A DNA stretch of 64,000 nucleotides from Allium sativum (lineage: Eukaryota > Streptophyta > Magnoliopsida > Asparagales > Amaryllidaceae), in NCBI GenBank assembly GCA_030737875.1, contig CM060915.1:906200677-906264676 (forward strand), written 5' to 3'. Below, in pieces: positions 43,532 to 56,540 of the stretch. The notes under the pieces were generated by a model. It ran no database searches. It was not told where the DNA came from and worked only from the letters and a program-made list of their open reading frames with translations. The translations under genes and the position numbers were made by a program. Each line of letters starts with the position of its first letter. Position 1 is the first letter of the stretch.

Positions 43532-46500
43532 AATAATAATTTGTTATTAATATATCTGTTGGTTTGAAATCGATATATTTTATCGATTCAATATGTAAAT
43601 TAAGAATAGTTAATTATTCAAACGACCTCGTTATCAATAAAACCAGTTCCATCATGTCCGTAATATTATATTATTATATGGTTTCTAATTTCGTTTCAAC
43701 CAGAGCTCGCGTGTGCACGTACGAATTTTAAGCGCTGAACATTACGCCAAAAATATCATTAGTCATCTTCGTAAAAATATCCTTGGCCATCTCAACAAAA
43801 ATATCGTTCATCACGTCAATTTATTATCCCTGTCAAAACGTGTTTTCTTGCCATCTAAAAACTGGACAACAGAAAGAAAAATCTAACCCAAGCATGCGTT
43901 GTTTTCAAACAGACCATGTGCCAATTTCGTCACTTCCCCTGTAAAAAACACATAGCTTCATTCTTCTCCTCTGCAACAAACCAAGCTTCCTTCTTTGTTT
44001 TCAAAAAAAACCAAAACAAGACTTATGCTTTCATTCCTTTTCCCAGTTGAAGGAAAACAGCAGACTCAAAGATAAAATAAAATAAAAAGCTCCATCTTCC
44101 TTATCTCATACAAACTAGCTTCCATATCCTTTTCTTTTGCCTAAACCCGAATGGAACTAATCTTCGAAAAAAAAGTAACAAATCAAAACCAACATTATGA
44201 ACCCGTTTATGATAATACATGAAGCTCATGTCCCACCCAAGCTGTTGTTCCTAGTAGCGTGTTATGAGAAATGGAAAAACTACAGATTGGATTGGGCAGG
44301 CACTTTGGCTGGCAATCGTCAGAGGTGGTTCCAGCGTGAGGGATACAACGTCAGGGGGCTCCACGTGGCAGTTGTGGTCGGAAGTTGTGGGAGGGAACGG
44401 TGTTCGAACGATCATGGAGTTGGCAGAAGCTTCGTGTGTGGGGATATTTGCATGTTTTTACAGTGGAGAAGAAAGACTTGGGAGGAAATGTAAAGGGATG
44501 CGGGCGAGCATTGTGATGGAAGTTGTCCATGTCTGTTGTTGGCCAGTAGCTGTATACAAAGCTTTAAGCTTTGTGGTGTTCTCTGATTTTAGAACAGCAA
44601 GGGACTAAGGCTAAGAAGAATGCACAATTGGTTTTGGTTGGTTGTAGGCATTCGAATCGATGAGTGGCGAAAGGGAGATGCATGGACCTGAGGCAGAAAT
44701 GTGAATTCAAGTGAGTTGATGTGTGCATTGGAGATGAACACGTGAAGGGGTAAAGTTTGGTTTCGACCTTTGAATAAATTAGGAAAAAGAGAAGAAGAAA
44801 ATTTACCGTAGCATTTTCGTGAGGAGGGGAAGAAGAGAATTGGGGAGGGTCATGTTGTATCAGTATGGGGAGGCAGAACAAATGCATGTAGTGGTTGTCT
44901 CATGGGATAAGTATTTTTAGTGGGTGGGCTGTTAAACTATTGTTGGGCTTCGGGACTAGATGGTAAAAAGAAAAAAGAATAAAAGAAAAAGAAAAGAGAA
45001 ATGGGATCAATTGAAGGAATCAACTCTATGATGTGAAATGAAACTGCGTGAGAAGTATGACATGGCTTAAGTGGGGATTTACCTTATTAACAAAGGTATT
45101 AGATAATTAGTTATATAATTTATATTATCCTTAAAATTAATCAAACTTAAATTAATCATAACGCGTTGATACGTTATCAGAATTTAGTGAAATTGGGCTT
45201 GATGGAATCGCAGGGAAGAGTGCTACATTGCTTAACAGGTTCGATCAGAATTGGATGTAGTTGGAATTTCATGTAATTTTAAATGTTGTTTAAAATTATA
45301 TGAAACAACGCGAACCGTTGATCGAAAACGAACGGTGAGTTAATTCTCACACTTTTCTAGAATACCATGATGTGTTAAATTCATATAAAAATATAACTTA
45401 CCATTGATAGTGATAATTGGATGATTGGATGTCTTGGTTGCTTATTGGTTGTTTAACGATTGTCAATATTTACATTATGCCATATTGGATGATGTGTTTT
45501 AAATATTTGTTATCAAATATTATAATGAACTGTGATGCAGGGAAGAACAGGTTGGAGGGGTCCAACTGGACTCCTCAAATATTATATGTGTTGTTTATTT
45601 CTATATTATTTGTATGGACTGTTTGAACCCTATTGACATTGAAAACCTGTTGAATGTTGACGCTGAATTGACATTCAATGTTGTTGCAATTTTAATCAAT
45701 AAACAACATTAGTCGAGTGATTTGCAGCAGATGGCCTGAAATCCACTTTTTTGTTAGAACGTTGATTTGCGGTCAGGCGAATTGACGTATTTAAAATTAT
45801 AAAATTATTTTATACCTGAGATGAAATTTTTAGATTTATATTTTTATAATTAAATTATTTTATAACTGAGATAAAATTCAAATGTTGGTGAAGGTTTATC
45901 AAAAGGAATTAAAGTGATAACTTTATAGAGATGTTTATTTATAAATTGAATTAAGTTAAATAACTCGAATAAGAAAAGTAGAAAGTGAAGGTTTAATATC
46001 AAGTAAAATAGTGTAATCAATTGAGATTTCCTGAAATAAGGATATGGTTTATAAAACTATAAAATAGAGAATAAAGATTGACTGATATTATAAGAATATG
46101 GGTTTTAAATTACGAACTTATATTGATTCTGAGATAAGAACATTATCGGTTAAGGTCTGAAAGGTAAGTAAAATACCCCAACTTAAACAACTTCACTATT
46201 ACCAAGGAATGATATTGGTTTGTAACGGAAAAGGATGTCAAGTTTAGTTGTAAAGTAAATATTGTAACATATTTGCAAGTTTTTGAAATATAGTTAAACC
46301 GCTTGGTTTAAAAGAAACAATCAATTAATTAACATTGTTTGGCCAAGCTAGAAGCGAGATTTATATTTTAGGTTAAAATACACTTGTTTGAATAATAAGT
46401 GAATGGTGATATTTCCCAAATAAATGGAAAGGGTTATTTGAATTAGAAATGAAAGTAAATAGTTGAAGTCAAATTATATATTTCCAAAGGAATAATATAG

Positions 46501-48259
46501 AGAGTTGGGTTTTGAAATTTTAACGATATTTCAAAGTAAAGAAATATAAAGAAGGGTTTTGAAAGATACAATTGCTTAAAGATATGAGTTATGGTAAGTG
46601 TTTTCGAAGTAATGGAAACGAAAGTGTTTGTTGAATATAGAGAAAGATTTTTAAGAATCGATGAAAAAGAATACCTGAGCTGCCAATATACTTGATCGCA
46701 CTGTTTGACCAATCTGATTGGATGATTATTTTGTTGAGATTGATAGTTAAAACACTAAACTGTCAATGAAATATTATTGGACCTTTTTGACGTGTTGTTT
46801 CGAAGAGACCGGGATGGGAACTAGACCCAAAACCACTCAAATCAACGTTGCACTCGAAGCTAACTTGCAAGAAATGAAGATGGAGTAATTGAAGACCATA
46901 GATTTTCATAAAACGGAAGGAGCATTTATAATCTCTGACTTGAAACCAGAGATACATTGTGGTCCTTTTGTGGTTGAAATCTATGGATTGCAAGGACTAC
47001 TCGCTACTGATCTATAAGGTGATTCCTAGGATGCGATAGGAGGATGCCTTCGGTTCATCCTGCTCCCGGATGACTTGTATGGACGAATGTCTGACAGAGT
47101 TTTTCCTGAAACTCACGTAGATTGATATTCACAAATATACCAAGTTTGGTGGCGGGGAAATTCTCTTGCTTAACACCCAGAGTATATTTGTGGACGTCAA
47201 TTAGTGATTTGGTTGATTTGACGATGTGGCATTCAAAGATAATGAGATGTTCTTTGAAAGGTAAAACGTGACCTCAAGCCTTATCAACCGGGAAATGATG
47301 AAAATTAGGAAGGCGACATGGCTAGGTAGGTCATACCCAAGCAAGGTGCATTATCACCAATCTAGAGGAATTCCTTATTTATTCTTCTTTCGTTTCTGTA
47401 TCTCCATGGATGTGTGATGGGCCCTTAAAACCACAGGGTGATAATACAATCTCTACACTCAAGCTAAATGAGTCGTCGGGGCCATGTGCGGCCGGGTTGC
47501 AAGATGTTCTTATTGAACCCCAGTGTATCCCCTCTAGAGTACAGTGACTGGAAGGTGGTCCCATACCTTGTCATAGTTGGAATCCATTCTCCAATAAGAG
47601 CCATGCAGTTTTTGATTATATAATGAATATAAAGAGCATGAGATGCAAGCATTCTACTATATGGTTATTTATTTTTTATTTGATAGACACTATTATAATA
47701 TCACTGGATTTTGTTATATAAAAAATGTTTTCGGTTATCGTAAGGTAAAAACCGTATATGTTTATGTGTGGGCTGGTCTTACTACTATCAATTTCTTTCA
47801 AAAAAAAGGAATTCTAAAGTTAAGCCGATTGTTTGATATGAATTTACCACTGAAAGTATTCCAGACTGATCCGGGTGTTTTGCTTCCCTTCAAAATGCGC
47901 TCGGGTCAGACCAAGTATATCATCAGGTTAGGTTACGCTTGGAGCTTTAGAAGAGGAGCTGGAGTCGACACGTGTAGCTATATTTACTGGTATTATATTA
48001 TTCCGCTGTGTGTTGTATTGAAATGTATGTATACTCAGATATTGTAATATATGATTTTCTTTTTGTATAAAGCATTCGATATTATATTTTGACCATTCCG
48101 CTGTGAGACTCTGATCTTTTTGTTCTTCTATTCTAATTATTCTTTCTTCTTCTCTCATCCTTTAATTTCTTTCTCTTAACTATCTGTTTTCCGTGCAATT
48201 AGAGTTGACATGGGTTGTCAGATGTTGGCTTAAACTATATAGAAAAGTGGGTCGTTACA
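42849..48259 (+). mobile_element. Family D-related solo LTR, 5.4 kb, plus strand
   Basis: Starts TGTAACGGCCTAG and ends GGGTCGTTACA with a perfect CTATT duplication (42844-42848 and 48260-48264). It shares layout with the 49348 LTR: an AT-rich start, AAACGACCTC motifs (about 43620), and a 3' part with TTTCTTTTTGTATAAAG. Open frames at 44197-44493 and 44264-44608 lie where other D LTRs have their GC-richer leader, and have no known motif. Confidence 0.88.
43471..43528. repeat. (AT)n microsatellite
   Basis: About 28 AT units without interruption, inside the 42849-48259 LTR. Confidence 0.95.
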
Positions 48260-50223
48260 CTATTATAAGACTCAAGTCCCATCACACAATATAACACAAA
48301 CCGATGGATAGAGTTTTGCCTTATGATAGCCAAACATGCTTAATACGCGAAATTTCTCTTTTATTATCATTAGAGTATAGTGTGGAAATAAATTTCACAA
48401 ATAAATGTATCGATCTTAGATGGCATAATACCTCATCCTATTATGTCGCCATATAGGTTTACAACTGAAAATGCAAAGCTTGTATTAGAAGTTGGATTTC
48501 CATCAATGACAAAGGAAAAGAATCTTCCTTAACCATTCAGGACATTCTAGCACATGTTCCAGGAATCACACGCATGTGACTCGAGCGGTAGAGCCGACCC
48601 ACCAATTCCCGGTGAGTTCGGGTTACTCCTAAATATAACAATCCTCGGTCGTATCCAGCCGTCATCCTGGTCGTTGTTTGACCATCATCCGAGCTGCCTC
48701 AATTCATTAATCCGTATAAGTAAATTGGCTGGGCTCCATACCATGACATCACTTTTCTTCTAGAAGGAAACGTCAGTCCTTACTCTGTGATCCTTCATCC
48801 TATTTTCGGCCATTCACGGGTTGTGAGGCTTGTCGAAGTCACGTTTCAACACAAAGTTACGCTATATCAGCCATGCTTTAATCATCCACAAAGCTCTGCT
48901 TTTCAATAAAAGCTTTGATCTATCTGCCAGCAGCTCTCGGCATGCCAAATTGTCAATTCACAACATATAATCGGTGTCTATTAATATATAACCCTCTTAG
49001 TTCATAACTCTCAGAAGAGGGTGTTAAGCTTACAGAATAAATTCTCTGCCACCAACTGATATAACATCAATAAACATGAATTTATTATGCCGTAACTTAC
49101 AATGTCATACATCCATTTACAAGTTCATTCTGGGTGTGAACGAAACCGAAGGCACTTTATTCCTCATCCAATTAAGGAGAGAGGCCCTTGCATATTCGGT
49201 CAATCTCCAAGTACGTTTGGACGACCGCCACTTATAACCTCGTCTTGGGTGTATAACCCAATCGAGACATCGTTAATAATCCAAACGATGTGAAAATCTT
49301 CAGTCTTCAACCACCATCTTCAGTATACTCAACACTCGTCACATTAGTGTAACAACCGGAATTTTCAGAACTAATTTAAATTTTTTATTTTAGCTATTTT
49401 AATGAATTTTGAATATTTAAAATGATTTATTTTAAATAATAACAACTAAAAATTTATTTAAATCAAAATTAGAACGAATAAATTTATTTTAATCATAAAA
49501 CGAGCCTAAAATGGCGCGGCAGTTTGAAAATTTGATTTTAAATTACAATTGAATGTACATGATTCAAAAATAAATCGGATTTCAGTAAAACCAGAAATAT
49601 ATGAATCTGTTTAATTATATCTTTCTAATGAATGTGAAAAATCCAGATTTCATAACGGGAGCAAAAAGATATGCCCAGTTTAAAATTTAAAATAGTCGCT
49701 ACGGAATTTAATATAATATATAGCCCTTAAAAATAGCCATTTTGCAAACGACCTCCATTTTCGACGAAACCACTTTGGTTGGATCCGGAATGTCAAATTA
49801 TTGCTAAATTCCAATTTTCATAATTTTTGGAATTAATATGTGAGCGTGGTGAAGTTAAACATGTTTGGTCAATTTAGTTTGAATTTAATCGACTGGAAAA
49901 TGACTGTTTTTCAAACGGTCTCCAAATTTGACGAAATTAGTTTTGTTAGGACCGTGTTGTCAAAGCATAGCTAGATTTATTTTTCAAGAATTTTTGGAGT
50001 CGATTTGTGGCCCCGGTAAATTAAAAATTACGTTGAAATCAATTTTGAATGATATATTGATTTATATTTTAATTTAAATAAAAACTGGTCAAAACGATAG
50101 AACTGGCTTACGAAACATATTCCATTGTGTTCAGAATAGGGGCATTTGGCTAGAGGCGACAGTCGTTGGGTCTCGTTTGGAGTCTGGATGCAAAATCATC
50201 AAAATATGGAATTAAATAATTAT

Positions 50224-50231
50224 TATAAATA
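50224..50231 (+). promoter_or_regulatory. Putative TATA box of the 49348 LTR
   Basis: TATAAATAGCCCTTA, about 880 bases from the LTR start, followed by a run of 15 C and AAAGCCCTAACCCTAA. The outer D LTR has the inverted TATTTATACCCTA with AACCCTAACACTA at 62470-62510, which supports the site. Confidence 0.6.
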
Positions 50232-50238
50232 GCCCTTA

Positions 50239-50253
50239 CCCCCCCCCCCCCCC
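50239..50253. repeat. Poly-C run at the putative transcription start
   Basis: Fifteen C directly downstream of the TATA box. Confidence 0.9.
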
Positions 50254-50939
50254 AAAGCCCTAACCCTAAGCAGAAATCCGCCGCCCCCAAAAAATCAACG
50301 ACCAGAATTCACGAAAAAACAAGCACCGAATTCTCCTCATCCACATCGAAGTAACAAATCCATTCAAAACAAAAATTAAAGAGTGTAAGGAGATCTACGA
50401 ATCCATATTTGGATGATCATCTCTAGTGTCCTAGATCGAGAGAAATCGAGGCAAAAACCACCGGAGACTGAGCTCGGATTTCGTGGTGGTGGGCCATCGA
50501 GTTGAGCTCCATGCATGGCACGGGGTGGCGATGCCCCACCGCTTCTGGGGGCACCCTCCGATCAGGTTGTAGGGGCTTCGTTCGTCGAGCGCAGGCGGCT
50601 AGGGTTTTGGAGCGGATGCGTTACGATGTTCAGACTAGAACGAAGGAAGAAAACGATTAACAGAAGGGTAATTAAATTAATGAAGTAATTAGGGTTTATT
50701 TGTGTAATTAATTAATTTAAATTTCTTTTTTAAATTATCCAACGTATATAATGCCATATCTTTTTACTGCGCTATCAGAATTCAACGAAACTGGTTGCGT
50801 TGGAATCCTCTAGACGAGCACTACAATATGGAGCAATATCAGAAGGAAAATAGTGAGCTTATTTTCCTTTATGTAATTAATTAATAAATTTTGTAATATA
50901 TAACAATAAATGAAATTTTAATATATAAATAGATTTGAT

Positions 50940-51400
50940 TTAAAAATGTAATTTTAAAATATAAATATACATTGTTTTAATAATATAAATATACATTGTT
51001 TTAAAAATATAAATATACATTGTTTTAAAAATATAAATATAAATTGTTTTCAAAATATAAACATAATTTAAAAATGTGATATTTATGATATATAGCATTA
51101 TATAAAACTGTGATTTTTATTATATATAGCATTATATAAAAATGTTATTTTTATTATATATAGCACAATGTAAATATGTGATTTTTATTATATATAGCAT
51201 TATATAAAAATGTGATTTTTATTATATATAGCATTATATAAAAATGTATTTTTATTATATATAGCATTATATAAAAATGTGATTTTTATTATATATAGCA
51301 TTATAAAAATTTGATTTTTATTGTATATGTAGCGTTATTAAAAATGTGGTTTTTATTGTATATGTAGCGTTATTAAAAATATGATTTTTTAAAAATATAT
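50940..51400 (+). repeat. Two AT-rich tandem arrays
   Basis: First about 4 units of AATATAAATATACATTGTTTTAA (to about 51060), then about 9 units of roughly 35 bases with TATATAGCATTATA and AATGTGATTTTTATTA. They swell the 49348 LTR. Confidence 0.85.
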
Positions 51401-52291
51401 AAAGCATTTTTTTTAAATTTATATATAGCATTATTTAAAAAAATATAAATAACATGATTTTTAAAAGAAATAACACAGTGTGAAAATGTGATTTTCAATA
51501 TATTTATATAGCGCTGTAAAAATATGATTTTTAATACATATACCACGTGAAACAGATTGCGATGGAACTGATTGGAAATCCAAATCCAAACAGTTCAATT
51601 AAAGACTGACGGAGTGGAAACCAAAGGTGAGAACTCTCTCACACAAAAAAAATTATTTTACATTTAAATATATAATAGGTTGCAGACATGGCTTAGAAGC
51701 CCCCGACACTACTTTTTGTACAAACCATGGTTGATTGTTTGTTTGGATTGTATTGTGGATTGTAATTGATTGATATTGTTGTATATAAAATTATTTATAT
51801 AAAATGTATATAAAATTATCATGAAAAGAAAATAAATTAAATATTCATTTACGAGCTGGACGGTTTGTTTATGTACACATATTTAACTGATGATGATTGG
51901 GACGATAAATTTTACACATTGCCCAACTGCACAAATAATAATCTGTGCTTGTTGTTTGAAAACCCCACACAGGTATTGAGATGATATTTGACATACACTG
52001 ATCCTAATAATTAGTGGTATGTCAATCGATGAGTTGACAGACTGTATAAGCGTTATTTATTTATTTTAATGCTTATATAGTTGTAAAATGCACTTTGGAT
52101 GTTATATAAATTTTTAATGGTTGTTTATCATTATTGTTGTGTACATGTGGTTTTGAAATCCATATAACTGAAATTATATGGTAATTGATTGAGTCTGATC
52201 AATTCAGAATTAACGAATATTTTAAATATTATTCAGGGTATAATCAAAATCAGATATATTGTAAATATTATCATTTTAATATTATAATGAT

Positions 52292-52880
52292 AAGGAATAT
52301 TCAAATTTGATTTGAAAATTTGAAATGAAATTGAAATCGTTTTAAAATGAATTTAAAACAAATTTCTTAAGGAATATTCAAATTTGATTTGAAATTAGAA
52401 ATGAAATTGAAATCGTTTTAAAATGAGTTTAAAACGAATTTATTAAGAAGTATTCAAATTTGATTTGAAATTTGAAATGAAATTGAAATCGTTTTAAAAT
52501 GAGTTTAAAACGAATTTATTAAGAAGTATTCAAATTTGATTTGAAATTTGAAATGAAATTGAAATTGTTTTAAAATGAGTTTAAAATGAACTTATTAAGA
52601 AGTATTCAAATTTGATTTGAAATTTGAAATGAAATTGAAATCGTTTTAAAATGAGTTTAAAATGAATTTATTAAGAATTATTCAAATTTGATTTGAAATG
52701 AAATTGAAATCATTTTAAAATGAGTTTAAAACGAATTTATTAAGAAGTATTCAAATTTGATTTGAAAATTGAAATGAAATTGAAATCGTTTTAAAGTGAG
52801 TTTAAAACGAATTTATTAAGAAGTATTCAAATTTGATTTGAAAATTGAAAAGAAGTTGAAATCGTTTTGAAATGAATTTA
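52292..52880 (+). repeat. Tandem repeat, about 75-base unit, 8 copies
   Basis: Each unit holds TATTCAAATTTGATTTGAAA, GAAATTGAAATCG and GAGTTTAAAACGAATT. Starts of the shared core lie near 52300, 52379, 52453, 52528, 52606, 52680, 52750 and 52826, with units of 70-79 bases. Copies are very alike, so expansion is recent. Confidence 0.9.
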
Positions 52881-53025
52881 TAAATGATTTATAAAATATG
52901 AATTAAATGGAAATCGATGAAATATATATAATATATATATTATATATATATTTGATAGCCTGAATAGAATGCGCCGCGACCATTCGCGAATTTCGACCAT
53001 TGACTTCGAATTGACATTACGGGAG

Positions 53026-53040
53026 ATCCGACTGTCGGAT
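53026..53040. repeat. ATCCGAC-type palindrome, copy 1
   Basis: ATCCGACTGTCGGAT, part of a module found four times in family D LTRs (also 55636, 55873 and 60998). Confidence 0.85.
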
Positions 53041-54300
53041 TCTCCTAAAACCAGAACCATTGAATTCGTATCAAAAAGAGCTCTCCAATGAATATAAGAG
53101 ATTTGAAATCTAACGGTTGGATTTGGAATTATGTCCAAATCAAATTTGGAAAAGGTCGTTGTAAGTGCAGTTCTCGGGCCGTTATTGGAAACCGTCTGTA
53201 CAGGCCTTGATAAAATTATTAAAAATATCAATAATTTGTGTAAAATCATAATAAATGATTTTGAAAGAATTGGGATGAAAAATTCCATATTTGAAAAGAT
53301 AAAAATTTATTTTTATCGAAATAAACTAGTTATTAACTAGAATTATAATCCCATTTATTTTTAAATAAATAAATTGGATTGAGAATGGGTTTTAATAAAC
53401 CAAAATTTCCAATATATGAATTGAGATGGATTTTAATGGAAATCATCTTCGGAATTGGATTCCGTGATTATACGGATATTGTTGACGAAATTGGAAGATA
53501 TATAAATATCGTTATTCCCAAAACAATATCTGTTGGTTTCAAAATTTGATATTGAATATAAGCCTATTTTGACGACCCTAAACCCCGTACGACGGTGGCA
53601 AGGGTAATCTTTGGAATATAACACATAAACAAATAACAGCAGGATAGAAATAAATAAATACACCAGATAATGTACAATATAATACACTGGATAAACATAA
53701 TCATCAGAGTTACACAATATATAGGATCATACTTAGTACAAATACAGTTCAGCTATACATAAATGTCTACAGCGGAAAACAAAACATAATATGTACAACA
53801 GGAGCTGAACAACATAAAAAGAGATAAATAATAGAATCCATCTTCAGCTCCAGCTACCCAGAAAGAGCCTGCTAAAATCTGAATACAAGGCTGTCCGTGT
53901 AGAAAAAGGGGCACCCGAGTTTGCAAGTGAAACAAACTACGAGTCAGTCATGGAACTGGTATGAGAAATCTACTTAACACATTTTATAATATGGCCAATC
54001 ACAGGACCATGCCACTTTCGCGGAACGGGTTTACTCCATTGGATTGCCAATACTTTAAAACAAGTAAATCTTTTAAACATTGCAATGCTTTTTATAAAAA
54101 TGACGCCATTATAAGACTCAGTTCCCATAACACAATGCAACACAAATCGAAGGATAGAGTTTTACCTTATAATGGCCAAAATATGCTTGATACGAATAAA
54201 ACAAAAGCATTTGATATTATTACTAGTGTTTATATGTTTCAAAAACAATTTCAAATCATAAGTATCAATCATAGACGGCATGGGTACCATATATCATGTC

Positions 54301-54303
<3 letters not shown>

Positions 54304-54349
<46 letters not shown>
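54304..54349. repeat. (AT)n microsatellite
   Basis: About 23 AT units in the nested minus-strand LTR. Confidence 0.95.
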
Positions 54350-54352
<3 letters not shown>

Positions 54353-55515
54353 CAAAACCGCACGGTGTCGTATTTGGAAATTGGATTTCTGTCATGAACC
54401 AAGGCAAAAGATAGTCCTTACCGAATTCGAGACGCTCTAGCCCGTGTCTCAGGATCAGAATACATCGACCCTTGGATTGTCAGGGTCGGTCCACCGATGT
54501 GGATTAAAATGCCTGAACACTGCGTTTCCCCGCCCTGTGGGGCGTCACTGGTCATATCCAACCACACCATCGGCTCCGAAGAGACCGAAGCAACTGAGGC
54601 CTCGCTTTCCATCATCCACATAAGTAAAATACCCGGGCGTGCAAAACCCAAAGCACCACTCCTAGCTAGAAGGAAACGCATGTCCTCCCTGATGTCCTTC
54701 TCCCGTTTCTGGCTCATACCGGGGTGTGAGGCTCGCGAAACAACGGTATACACAAAGCTATGCGACACAGGCCGTGCTTTGATCATCAACCACAAGACTT
54801 TGCTTTTCAACAGAAGCCTTGATCATCTGCCACTTAGGCATGCCACACAGGCAATTCACTCCATGCCACTGATTTCTATCGATACATAACCTCTGAGCTC
54901 GTACGTCTCAGAGAAGGGCGTTAAGCAAGAGAATAAATTCTCCGTCGCCAAACAGATATATATTTAATAGAGATCAATCAACACAGAACATAATTCAATG
55001 TCAGACACACAGTCCATTTACAAGTTCGTTCTGGGTCTGAACGAAACCGGAGGCACCCAATACCTCGCATATCCGTACAATCAACAAGTACGTCCGGACG
55101 GCTACTACTTCAGCCCCTTCAAGGTAGCTACTCCCATCATGAGCATCAGTAGCACCCCTCCATTCGACGTGAAGATCATCGGTCTTGCACCGTCTTCATA
55201 TCTTCGACTTTCACTCGTCGATCAATTATTTGAAATGAGAATCAACTCAGCCTTTTCAAATAATTCACGTATATTTAGAATTTCAAATCAATTCATTTCA
55301 ATGGTTAAATTATTCGATATCACTAATTCTGTTCTTTAATGTAATTTTCACGCCAAACACATTCAACCATCAAATATCACATAAACCGAGCAAATTCAGT
55401 TTACTTCCATGCCATATCGTTTATAATATTTTATCACGATTTATCGCTATTTTTATTTATTTAAAAATAGCCAATTCACTCAAACGACGCTTCAGGCCAT
55501 AACGCGGCCGTGGCG

Positions 55516-55955
55516 CTGTTTTTCTTCAGATTTGATTTACACATATCTGAAAATCTAACCATTGGATGTTCACAAATTTTATATCATTAGAAAGATCTTT
55601 TCAAAACGAATCCAACGGTTTCAGTTTTGGAAAAAATCCGACGGTCGGATCTCCCGGTACAATCGTTTGAAGTTACGATTTCAAAATACGAACTGCAGCA
55701 TCGTTATTCGATTTAATTTAATTGTATATATATATATATAATCGATTCTGGCGCTGTTTTTCTTCAGATTTGAATTAAACATTCCAGACAATCCAACCGT
55801 TGGATCTTCACAAAGTTGGTGTCGTTGGAAAGATATTTCCAAAGCGAACCCAATGGTTTCGGTTTCGGGAAAATCCGATGGTCGGATCTCCCGCACTAAT
55901 CGTTTGAAATCCCGGTTTCAAAACACGAACTACAGCTTCGTTATTCGATTTATTT
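55516..55955 (-). repeat. Direct duplication of a 200-base module with ATCCGAC palindrome
   Basis: Two copies (about 55516-55735 and 55753-55970) share GCGCTGTTTTTCTTCAGATTTG, AATCCAACCGTTGGAT-like words, the palindromes ATCCGACGGTCGGAT (55636-55650) and ATCCGATGGTCGGAT (55873-55887), and CTTCGTTATTCGATTTA. A third copy lies at 60880-61075 in the outer LTR with the palindrome at 60998-61012. Confidence 0.85.
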
Positions 55956-56049
55956 TATATATATATATATATATAATTCATTCTTCGATTTCAAAACTAT
56001 ATTCACTTAATATATTTGATAAAAATGATATTTTTATCATCAAAAATAT

Positions 56050-56540
56050 TTATTCAACACATGAATATTTTTAGCACTTCATATTTACAATAAAAATGTA
56101 GATTTTATTGTTCAATCTATATATTCAACACATGAATGTTTTCGACTTCACACATACGATAAAAATATGATTTTTATCGTTTTAGTCCTTTATTCAACAC
56201 ATGAATATTTTCTATAGTTGATATATATAATAAAAATGTATTTTTATCTTTCAAAGAATTCATTCAACACCAGAGCTTCATTCAACACATGAATTTCTAT
56301 TCAACACATGAATATTTTCTATAGTTTATATATATAATAAAAAAATGTGATTTTTATTGTAAAACAATTTATTTCAAAACACGATTATTTTATATAGTTC
56401 ATATATAAGGTAAAAATATTATTATATTTCAAAGAATTCATTCAACACATGAATTTCATTCAACACATGAATTTCTAGTCAACACATGAATTTCTATTCA
56501 ACACATGAATATAGTTTTCAACACATGAATATTATTGAAA
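56050..56540. repeat. Dispersed tandem repeat of ATTCAACACATGAATATTT
   Basis: More than ten copies of CAACACATGAAT, some separated by TATATATAATAAAAATGTGATTTT, within the nested minus LTR. Confidence 0.85.

Noticed and set aside
44197..44608. Two overlapping frames of 98 and 114 codons
   Set aside because: They fall in the leader-like part of the 42849-48259 solo LTR and show no known motif; other D LTRs lack the frame.
54303..54349. AT run as a replication or excision signal
   Set aside because: A plain (AT)n microsatellite; the related LTRs have a short or different AT stretch here, so no function is implied.
54418..54889. Overlapping 130-codon frames on both strands
   Set aside because: Both lie in the GC-richer part of a family D LTR. 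The related LTR parts at 48554-48763 and 58676-59293 do not keep either frame open, so coding is unlikely.
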